A stretch of 64,000 nucleotides of DNA, taken from the NCBI GenBank assembly GCA_014084085.1, contig NPFB01000018.1, positions 1-64,000 of the forward strand, given 5' to 3'. This document shows positions 1 through 7,557 of this stretch, in pieces (positions within the stretch are counted from its first letter, which is position 1; each line of letters starts with the position of its first letter). The stretch is from Hondaea fermentalgiana. Lineage: Eukaryota > Sar > Bigyra > Thraustochytrida > Thraustochytriidae. The notes below the pieces were generated by a model, which saw only the letters and a program-made list of their open reading frames with translations, did not search any database and was not told the origin of the DNA. The position numbers and the translations under genes were made by a program.

Positions 1-620
1 GCCCTCGCGCACCCGCCGCACGTGCCCACGCGGCGCCGCTCCATCCTGCCGGCGCACTGGACCCGCCGGCGTTTCCAACGTTTCCATCGGGACTTTCCGG
101 TCTCCACCGTCGCTTCCTGCTCAGTGTGAGCGAGTGACCCTCGCCGGACTCGGACTGACTGCCCGCCCCTGTCTCCGGCGGCTGGCCACTATGGCCTTTC
201 CGCCTATACTCGACTTGGCGCCCAGGAGGGCAAGTCGGGCGAATCCACTCACAGACAGACATACGTACTACATGCATACGCCACTGTGAGCGAATGCACG
301 GGAGGCTATGGAGTAGTATCTATAGCTGTAGCGAGCGAGCTAGCTTTCCCGACAGACCGCGAGACAGCGAGCGCGCATGATACGCGGCGACAGAGCAAGT
401 TGGCTAGCTGGCTCGATGGCGTCGCAGAGCGCGCGCGCGGGCGGGAAAGAGGTCGAGGAGACGGGGCGTTTCCGCACGCGCGGCGCGGGCCAAGAAGGCC
501 GCTGCTCCAGGCCGGGCGGGCAGGTTTCCTTTCTCCCTTCTTTCTTTCCTTGTTTCCTTCTTTGGGGGAGAAAAGAAAAAAAAATGGAATGAAAGAAAGA
601 AAGGCGAAGATGACGAGCTA

Positions 621-642
621 GCAAGCAAGCAAGCAAGCAAGC
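621..642. repeat. (AAGC)n microsatellite
   Basis: Five and a half uninterrupted copies of a GCAA/AAGC tetranucleotide. The same motif recurs at about 49099-49120, so it is a favoured microsatellite of this genome. Confidence 0.9.
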
Positions 643-669
643 ACTCGCTCGCAACGAGCGTCATAAATT

Positions 670-686
670 CCCCCCCCCCCCCCCCC
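670..686. repeat. Poly-C tract (17 C)
   Basis: Homopolymer of C followed by a C/T-rich stretch. The length of such runs is often unreliable in assemblies. Confidence 0.9.
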
Positions 687-1460
687 TCCCTTCCCCCAAC
701 CACCCTCAACTCCCCTTCCCCGACCTCGCGCGAGCCGTCCAGCGCAGGCCGCGGACGCACGCTCGGGTCGCACCGGAGGCAGCCTGCGCCAGCCAGCCGG
801 CAACCGCGCGCGGAAGCAGCAGCAGAGGACAGGAAAGAAAGCCGAGGACACGAGAGGAGGACTCGGAAGCAAGGAAGAAAAGAAAGAAGAAAAACAGTCC
901 TCGGCCTCTCCGCTCTCTCTCGCCCTCGCTCGCTTCACCGTCCGTCTGTGTGTCCTGCCAGGTTTTCGTGCGCGCTGCCCTTCTCCAGCCGCAGCTGCGC
1001 GCGTGCGTGCGTGTGCGCGTGTGCGCGGCAAAGTTTGCGTGCTCGCGTCGCGTCTGGGCGCAAGCGAGCGAGGAGCTTGAGGAGGACTCGGGGGGCATGT
1101 TTTTGGTCCATCCGCGGGCGTGATGATGATGTAGTAGTAGTAGAATGTGATGGATGGATGCAAGCAGCAAGGGCGAGCCGCAGCCGAGGCCAGCTGGCCG
1201 AGGACGACATCAAGCTCGGCGTGGCGGGCCGGGTGCGGCCGGATGAATGCGGTGCAGAAGACGCGGCATGAACAAGAACAAAAAGCCAAAAGCAGGCGAG
1301 GGAGAAATGGAAGAGGAGGAGCGTTTAGGCGAGGGCGGAGCGGAGAGAGTGCACCCGCCTGTTTACTTCTTTTACCTTACCTTTTTACCGCCGCCGTGCG
1401 AATGTGTTGCCTTGCATTACATGCGTGGCCCACGTTGCGTGCGGCGAGGCGAACGACGGA

Positions 1461-1520
1461 GTGATTGATTGATTGATTGTTTCATCGATCGATTGATCGA
1501 TCGATCGACTGACTGATTGT
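1461..1520. repeat. GATT / GATC tetranucleotide block
   Basis: Four GATT-type units pass into alternating GATC/GATT units and end with GACT/GATT. The GATC part is self-complementary and can form short hairpins. A similar GATC array lies at 52411-52444. Confidence 0.85.
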
Positions 1521-1885
1521 GTGACGATAGCAAAGAGCCAAAACTATTATTTTTATTGCTCACAGCCTGCCTCATCTTCTTCTCCTTCTTCTTGTCCGCC
1601 AGCCGACCAACGAGGACCACCACGCCTCAGCGTCAGCTGGCCGCTGCAGCTTCAGCTGGAGCTGACATGGCAAGGCGCGACAAACAAACACGCCCTGCTG
1701 AGGTGGCGTTGCGCCCAGAAACCTTTGGTGGCTGAATCGGCCGCGAGCCAGATGGAAACTCTGCTCATGTTAACATTGCTGTTCACATCATCAGAGAACA
1801 GATTGTCTTTTTTTCTTTTCTTTTTTTCTTTTTTTTTCGAAAAGCAAATCCTCACCGGCGGCGACGGCAACGTTGGAAAAGAAAC

Positions 1886-3490
1886 ATGCGACGCGCGCGC
1901 GCAGACAGCGCGGGCGAGCGCCGAGGCCTCCTCGGCGGCCCCCACGGCGGCGAACAAGACCCCGTAAACTCGACCGTCAGGACCTCATCCAGAACCAAAC
2001 TCTGCAGCTGGCTTCTCGCGCCCGTGGTCATCCTGGTCCTCTTTCTGGGCCTCGCGCCAACGTCCCGTCTCCAGGGACAGTCCCACGACGTAGATACTCT
2101 CGCAAAAGACACACCAGTCGCCACCACCAGAGCAACGAGCGTTCCAAGCAACGCGCGCCAACCTGCTGCTCAAGTCTCCAGCGCGTGGTCGCACGAAGAG
2201 GCTTATGCAGAGGTCCAACTGCAAAATCTGGGCAACGCCTTGCTCAAGGCCGTCAACGCCTCCTACGAAAGCTCGCCAGAACCTTCTTGCGATGATTGTG
2301 ACCCAACACCATTCTACATCAACCCCAAATGCGCACAAGTCTGCCGTGCAGCCAATAGCAGTCAAGCCACTGCCCGCCACTGCTGGCAGTGCCGCCACTG
2401 GGCCGTCAATCTCGCCAGCGAACTCGGTGCCCCAGCCCCGCGCTTTGCGAAAACTATCCTTCACCTTCCTGTCCTCACCCGCGTCACCTCCATGGCCACA
2501 GACGTTCTTGCCGGACGCGCCAACGCTCTCACGCAAAGATACGATGAACACAATTCTGACTTTGCTCTTCAGGGCCAAGCCGTTGTAGCCGCAGTCGCCG
2601 AACGCCTCGCAAACATGCACGCTGCCCTCGATAGCGTCAACTCCACAGGAAGCGGGGGTGGCATGGGCCTCCAAGTCTACTGCAACGGCTCACTCCTTCT
2701 CTCCATGGGCGGCGGCGGCGGCAATGGCTTCTCATCAGAGACACCCTCTCCAAAGACAGCAGACTCGCTTCCTGCAACATCATTCGGCGGCGGCGAGGGA
2801 GCAGGCTTCCAGATTTACGACAACAACAGCAACAAGTCTTCCTCTGATGTCCCGCCAAAACCCACGGTTTCTTTTGGTGGCGGAGCCGGCGGAGGACTCC
2901 GTCTTGAGCGAGGTGCAAACAGTACGCACGTGGCTTCTTCTGCAGGGTCTTCACCCGACGCTACGAACAAGATAGTGCCGCAAGAGGAGCTTGACCGTCT
3001 GCGCGACCAAATGCGCCAATGCTGGGCACAGGGAAATCTCACCGTTGTCGGGGGCGGCGGTCTTGGCGGTGGCGCGCAAGGAGACACCTTTTCTGCGCAT
3101 GGCGACATTGCCTTTCGCTTCAAAGCATTTCAGAAACCCTGCCCCGTCCACTGTTCGCTCAATCACCTTCCGTCTTCTCCAACTCTTCCCCAGACGCCAT
3201 CGTCAGATGCTTCTCAATCAGCAACAGCAGCAACAACATCATCCTCAACAACAACGATGACGACTCCAACGCCCTGCGACATCGGAAAAATTGCCAATCT
3301 CACACTCGCTTGTGCGCAGGGGTGTGATGGCCAGCCCTACCAAACCTGCATGTGCCCCTGCTTTCGCAGCGCCTATCTCGATGGCGTCGAGTGTTCCTGG
3401 GCCAAAAACATTCATTGCAACAATGCATCGTCTCCGAACTCCTTTTCCGCCAATTTTACGCTCCCTGACAAGAAAGTCGACGAATCATGA
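1886..3490 (+). CDS. Type II membrane glycoprotein, Cys-rich ectodomain, unknown function
   Basis: 534 residues from the first ATG of the frame. A basic N-terminus precedes one hydrophobic segment at about residues 40-58 (WLLAPVVILVLFLGLA), with no further membrane segment. This predicts a signal-anchored type II protein with the rest in the lumen or outside. The ectodomain has many N-x-S/T sites and Cys-rich blocks (CDDCD...CAQVC...CWQCRHW near the middle; a C-terminal block with CAQGCDG and CMCPC). Between them are four or five spaced Gly clusters of the form SFGGGxGxGLQV, each followed by a short hydrophobic strand and an Asn glycosylation site; they look like diverged copies of one motif. 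I do not recognise a known family. The next gene follows on the same strand after 184 bases. The start is the least certain point because the first 36 residues are low-complexity. Confidence 0.75.
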   Translation: MRRARADSAGERRGLLGGPHGGEQDPVNSTVRTSSRTKLCSWLLAPVVILVLFLGLAPTSRLQGQSHDVDTLAKDTPVATTRATSVPSNARQPAAQVSSAWSHEEAYAEVQLQNLGNALLKAVNASYESSPEPSCDDCDPTPFYINPKCAQVCRAANSSQATARHCWQCRHWAVNLASELGAPAPRFAKTILHLPVLTRVTSMATDVLAGRANALTQRYDEHNSDFALQGQAVVAAVAERLANMHAALDSVNSTGSGGGMGLQVYCNGSLLLSMGGGGGNGFSSETPSPKTADSLPATSFGGGEGAGFQIYDNNSNKSSSDVPPKPTVSFGGGAGGGLRLERGANSTHVASSAGSSPDATNKIVPQEELDRLRDQMRQCWAQGNLTVVGGGGLGGGAQGDTFSAHGDIAFRFKAFQKPCPVHCSLNHLPSSPTLPQTPSSDASQSATAATTSSSTTTMTTPTPCDIGKIANLTLACAQGCDGQPYQTCMCPCFRSAYLDGVECSWAKNIHCNNASSPNSFSANFTLPDKKVDES

Positions 3491-3674
3491 ATGACTTTTA
3501 CGTAATTTATTCTTTTTTTCTTCCTCTGCTCGAGTGCTCATGTGTCTGCAGCTGCTTTTTCTGCTTCAACAAAAACCGTGACTAAATTATACCTGCCTGC
3601 AACGGTTGACCCTGCAGGCAGAGCTCTTTTTTATAAATAGAAGCGTGCCCAAGAAGTCGGCTGGGCAACCAAGG

Positions 3675-5825
3675 ATGAGCGACGTGCCGTCAGCGGCGCT
3701 CGCGGCGCCGCATGGGGACTCGGTGTCTCCGCTCCGCACGCAGGCGCCCCTCCCTGGAACGCCTCTGTCACCAACCGCGACCATCATGGCGACCGGACCC
3801 GAGGACCCTGAACCGGCGCAGCAAAACGTGCTTGGCAGCGACCCACGTGTCGAGACAGTCGGCGCGGAAGACGCCGACAAAACAGCTTCTTCACGCAACC
3901 TACAGAGCGCGCCCTCTTGGCTCGGCCGCAAGCGGCCTGCACAGACGAAACCCTTGCAACAGACCCTACAGGACCCTGAACAAGGTCGTCAACAGGAACA
4001 ATCTGCGGCGGAGACTTCTTCGGCTGACCACGCCCCTCAAATATCTGCCGAAGATGGCGACAATGACAAAACCAGTGCGCGGGCTACTCACCAGAACTCG
4101 TGGATGACAAGTGGAGAACTCTTGTACCGAGCAAACTTTCAAGGCAGCCCCTTTGCGGACGAGTGGCGCAAGACCTTTGCCGACGCCAGCTTTCAGGAAT
4201 TTTTAAGCGACGGTCTTGCTGCTGTAGATGCAACACGCCGCCACGATACCGCCGAACAAGACCTTGTCACTGTCCAAGATAGTATTAAACGTCTCCATGA
4301 GCAGCGTGTGCGCAAGTTTGCCACGCGACGCCGCGGCACAGAGTCCACTATCGACGCTGCGCTCGAGCGTCTAGAGATCGACCGCCAAGACGCTTCTGCG
4401 CAAGATCAAGATACCCTAGCCCACTTCGATCGCACGCTCCTTTCGCTCTGCGCGCTTTATGCTGCCAATATCGAAAAGGAATGCGCGCTTCTGTCCTCTG
4501 ACGCCGCAACTGCAGACCGCGAACACCGCAAGCTCCGCGCGGAACGGGAACATGCCTTTGCGCTCGAAGAGTTTGGTCTTCACCTTGCTCACGAGACGGA
4601 GGGACGCATCAATCTCCGCCGTCTCACGCCGGATAATCCTCAATACTCGCGATGCAAGCGCGCCACCGCAGAGAATGTGAAATCCGACTTTTTCGGTAAG
4701 GACGCAAACTATTCTGGCATCAAGGTGCTCGATGTCTTCAAGATCGAGAATCGGCCTCTTCTTCGCGACTTCCAACGCCGTGCAGCCGCCTTAAAGCCTG
4801 GTTCTGTCAAGGGCCTCTTTTGCGCTGTCCCTGAGGAATCACTCTTCCGTATCATCGTCGAGGGAATGGGAAGGAAAACACAGGATGCAGAAGACACCGA
4901 CGAAGCCGCGGCCCAGCAAGACTCTTCGGCACCTTCCTCAGCGGCGGCGGCGGCCACCTTTCTTCGAACCCACCTTGTCGCACTCGAACCTGAGGCCGGG
5001 AGTTCTCCCGGCTACGCAGAAGCGCGCTTTCTCGCATCGAAGCCCGTCGCCTTTCCCAAACAATTTTCACGATTTTCGACGCTTGAAGAATTCCGCGAGG
5101 CTGTCAAGGCCCCCGTCATGGGGACCAACACCGGTTCTCGTGACCAGCACCATGGCCAGGCATCGGCAGTATCATCATCATCCTCGTCAACATCTCAAAC
5201 GGTGCCGCGCTACCTCGCTCTCTGCCGAGTCATCATAGGATCTTCTTTTGTGACCAGTGCCGATTACCCAGGGTTTCCCAATGTCGATAGCGCCACCTCG
5301 TCCAAATTTGACTCCATCTTTAGCTCCTCCCTCGATGAGTATCTCGTGCTGCATGGTCATCACGTTCTGCCCGAGTTTCTCATCCGCTATGAGTATAAGC
5401 CACGCTTCAACCCCACTTCTTCGCAGCTTCAAGCCCGAGTGCTTGCACCGCTTGAGCCAGACTTTGCATCGCCAGAAGCTCCTGATGCTTTACAAGAAGT
5501 CATGCAAGATTTTCGCACCGTTGCTGCTCGTACGCAGCCAAGCTTGGTGCCTCATGCAGTTGCTCTGCCATCATCCCGTGGTCCGATAACGGACGAAACA
5601 ACATCAGCTGCACAGCGCGCCAAGGCCTCTCGTTTCATGCGCGCTGCAGAAATACAAGCAGGCCGCGACACGCTGCGACTCAATGCTGCGCGCCAGCGTG
5701 ACGAGATTTGGGCCGCTCTCACCCAGGTTCTTCACGAATCCGACCACACGGACAACAGCGACACTGAAATAAATGTAGACGGTCTCGGTGTAGCAAGTCC
5801 TCAGCGAGCAGGGCGACGCTCGTGA
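3675..5825 (+). CDS. PARP-fold (ADP-ribosyltransferase-like) protein, probably catalytically inactive
   Basis: 716 residues from ATG 3675; the frame opens further to a TTG at 3606 that is not a likely start. Residues about 1-150 are Ser/Ala/Gln-rich and probably disordered. Residues about 150-330 are charged and helical (possible coiled coil). Residues about 345-590 resemble a PARP catalytic domain: a VFKIENRPLLRDFQ block matches the family's N-terminal IQN..L strand, GLFCAVPEES matches LFHGT, YLALCRVIIG matches the MLLCRV strand, and DEYLVLHGHHVLPEFLIRY matches the EY.V.....V.P.YLI strand. In the H-Y-E triad the His position is Cys383, the Tyr position appears to be Phe, and the Glu (Glu555) is kept. 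This argues for a non-catalytic or mono-ADP-ribosylating member. A Ser/Ala-rich insert (about 415-435) interrupts the domain. It converges on Spc25. Confidence 0.65.
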   Translation: MSDVPSAALAAPHGDSVSPLRTQAPLPGTPLSPTATIMATGPEDPEPAQQNVLGSDPRVETVGAEDADKTASSRNLQSAPSWLGRKRPAQTKPLQQTLQDPEQGRQQEQSAAETSSADHAPQISAEDGDNDKTSARATHQNSWMTSGELLYRANFQGSPFADEWRKTFADASFQEFLSDGLAAVDATRRHDTAEQDLVTVQDSIKRLHEQRVRKFATRRRGTESTIDAALERLEIDRQDASAQDQDTLAHFDRTLLSLCALYAANIEKECALLSSDAATADREHRKLRAEREHAFALEEFGLHLAHETEGRINLRRLTPDNPQYSRCKRATAENVKSDFFGKDANYSGIKVLDVFKIENRPLLRDFQRRAAALKPGSVKGLFCAVPEESLFRIIVEGMGRKTQDAEDTDEAAAQQDSSAPSSAAAAATFLRTHLVALEPEAGSSPGYAEARFLASKPVAFPKQFSRFSTLEEFREAVKAPVMGTNTGSRDQHHGQASAVSSSSSSTSQTVPRYLALCRVIIGSSFVTSADYPGFPNVDSATSSKFDSIFSSSLDEYLVLHGHHVLPEFLIRYEYKPRFNPTSSQLQARVLAPLEPDFASPEAPDALQEVMQDFRTVAARTQPSLVPHAVALPSSRGPITDETTSAAQRAKASRFMRAAEIQAGRDTLRLNAARQRDEIWAALTQVLHESDHTDNSDTEINVDGLGVASPQRAGRRS

Positions 5826-6225
5826 TGAATGTATGAACAAAGAAGTCCGAGAGACTTTGGTGATATGGTCAAGTGAAGATTCGTAAATCTGGTCATAGCA
5901 AGACTCGTTGATTCGAGCTTGGAACCTAAATCTTATGATTGTCTCTGTCAAATGATTCTATGTATATATATCTATATATACATGCACACCATCTCATCAA
6001 AAAAAGTGCATTTCAGGAGTCTCGCGGTTTGCATGAAAGATAGAACGTAACGCCGCTCGACATTTGCATTGTCTGTTGGCTTCAAGGCGATTTTCCCTTT
6101 GTCCTCGGCACCTTATTTTTGCTCTATGCTCTTCGTTTGCTCGTTTTGCCTTTTGCTGCTTATTATTCTCGTCTTGATTCTTCTTGCGTCCCCCACGCGA
6201 AAAGGTTTTCGCGAGGTGCGACACA
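5826..6225. other. Convergent intergenic region (PARP-like / Spc25)
   Basis: 400 bases between two genes that face each other. No credible frame. It is AT-richer than its surroundings and contains a perfect TA-rich palindrome (5960-5983). It probably holds the 3' ends and polyadenylation signals of both genes. Confidence 0.6.
5960..5983. terminator. TA-rich perfect palindrome between convergent 3' ends
   Basis: Two 11-base arms (ATGTATATATA and its exact reverse complement) are separated by two bases. The element lies about 135 bases past one stop codon and 243 past the other. A role in 3' end formation on both strands is an inference from position and symmetry. Confidence 0.4.
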
Positions 6226-6948
6226 TCAAGACGTCGCGCAAAGAGCCTGGAATTTCGTTCGCATACTTCGCACAAAACTGGAAAAGTCATTCGTGGCATT
6301 GACACGACGAATGAGGTCTGAAATGCTCCCAACAGCAGGTTCGACCTGCTCCACGTGATAACAGTCATCTTTGTCAACAAAAATAACAAAGAAGAATTCG
6401 CGGTCGGGATCACGCGGGTCGATCTGCGTGAATGAGAGCCGCAATCGGGTGTTGTCATCACGTTGGAACTCGAGCCCCAACTTCTTGTACAAGGTGGCGC
6501 CTCGCGTCAATTGCGCGACACGGTGCTGCTGCGTCTCACGTTCTGCTTCGATATCAGCCTCCTTGGCCCCGAGCGTGCCGAGCAATTCTGTACGCCGATT
6601 GTTCGCATTTTGCATGGCGTTTTCAACGTCGGCGTAGTTCGTACGGAGACCGTCCAGCTCGTCGTGGAGCGCAGCCACCTTTTTCTGCTGCGCCGCAAGA
6701 CGCTGCTCGTTCGCCCATCCCATGGAGGCCAGTTCCTCGCGTTCCTTCGCAAGCGCCTCGATGCGCGCGCGCAAGTCTTCGAGCTTCGACTCCGCGTCGC
6801 CGGCGTGAGCGGCCGTCTCCTCGGCCATCTCGGCGCAGAACCCACGCACCTGGGCCTCGCGGGCTTCGAGCTTGGCGCGGAGTCCGCCGACCGCGTCTGC
6901 CAGCATCGACTTCGGGCCCTCGCCCCCCGCGGCGCCGTCGCCCGCCAT
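6226..6948 (-). CDS. SPC25: Kinetochore protein Spc25
   Basis: 240 residues from the ATG at 6948; the open frame extends to 7362 but the added 138 residues are low-complexity and lie in the shared promoter. Spc25 pairs with Spc24 in the NDC80 complex, which binds spindle microtubules to kinetochores. Residues about 15-140 are a continuous heptad-rich coiled coil. Residues about 145-240 are the small globular head, with the family signature YKKLGLEFQ, then a FFFVIFVD strand, a CYHVEQVEP strand and the terminal NDFSSFVRSMRTKF helix. Length and layout match the family. It is divergent from the Kelch gene, with 609 bases between the two ATGs. Confidence 0.85.
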   Translation of the reverse strand: MAGDGAAGGEGPKSMLADAVGGLRAKLEAREAQVRGFCAEMAEETAAHAGDAESKLEDLRARIEALAKEREELASMGWANEQRLAAQQKKVAALHDELDGLRTNYADVENAMQNANNRRTELLGTLGAKEADIEAERETQQHRVAQLTRGATLYKKLGLEFQRDDNTRLRLSFTQIDPRDPDREFFFVIFVDKDDCYHVEQVEPAVGSISDLIRRVNATNDFSSFVRSMRTKFQALCATS

Positions 6949-7557
6949 CGCAAGCTTCGTTCGCTCGCTCGCTCGCTCGCACGCGCGCACGCAGAGCAAT
7001 CCGAGACAGGCCTTTCCTGTTCTGGTGCGCCCAAGGCTCGCCGCGTCTAACCGCCGCCGCCTCGCCCGGCCCGGACGAACGGGACCCTCGTCCCGTATTT
7101 CCGGGTCCCGGCCATGGGACAACCGAGCCTTGTCCGAGACAAGAAGGAGAAGAGGCCAAAGCTGCTGCAGCGGCAGCAACAACAACAACACACGAGACGC
7201 GCGTGCGTGCAGACGCGCGACAGGACGCCTTTCGCTGGCACTAAGTCTGGCACTCTGGTTGCAGTGGCGGTCGAAAGCGAAAGCGAAGCGTGCGTCTCGC
7301 GCGAGAGGAGGCGAAGTGGAAAGAAGAAGAGGAAGAAGAAGGAGGGACGCCAGCACGAGCAAAGAGAGCGATCGCGCTTGGCTCTCTTCACCTTCTCTTG
7401 CTCGCCCGGCAGTAAGCTCGCGCCCTCAGGCGCGCGAACACGCAAAAAGCGCTGGAAGCTGACGTTACGTGTCAGCTTCCTTGGTCTACGCTGCCTGCCT
7501 ACTTTGTGTGTTCTTTGTGCACGTGGCCAGACCCCGAACGTGCGATTCTTTGGCCAA
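6949..7557. promoter_or_regulatory. Divergent promoter region (Spc25 / Kelch protein)
   Basis: 609 bases between divergent start codons. Frames remain open on both strands but encode only Arg/Ser/Gln-rich low complexity. It includes a GCTC run near 6960-6980 and CAA and AAG microsatellites. No TATA box is obvious. A shared promoter is inferred from the head-to-head arrangement only. Confidence 0.5.

Larger units (their letters stand above)
1..1885. other. Gene-free left flank with simple repeats
   Basis: I see no credible coding region here. The open frames on both strands are low-complexity (Arg/Ala/Ser-rich) and overlap each other. The stretch holds an AAGC tetranucleotide run (621-642), a run of 17 C (670-686), Cys/His-like frames created by CGCG tracts, and a GATT/GATC block (1461-1520). 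The last few hundred bases are probably promoter and 5' leader of the gene starting at 1886. Confidence 0.6.

Noticed and set aside
618..1289. 223-codon minus-strand frame in the left flank
   Set aside because: Arg/Ala/Ser/Pro low complexity overlapping several other frames, interrupted by microsatellites, no domain.
7114..7557. N-terminal extension of the Kelch protein from ATG 7114
   Set aside because: 148 residues of Arg/Lys/Gln low complexity lying in the divergent promoter; the ATG at 7558 gives a normal N-terminus shortly before the first blade.
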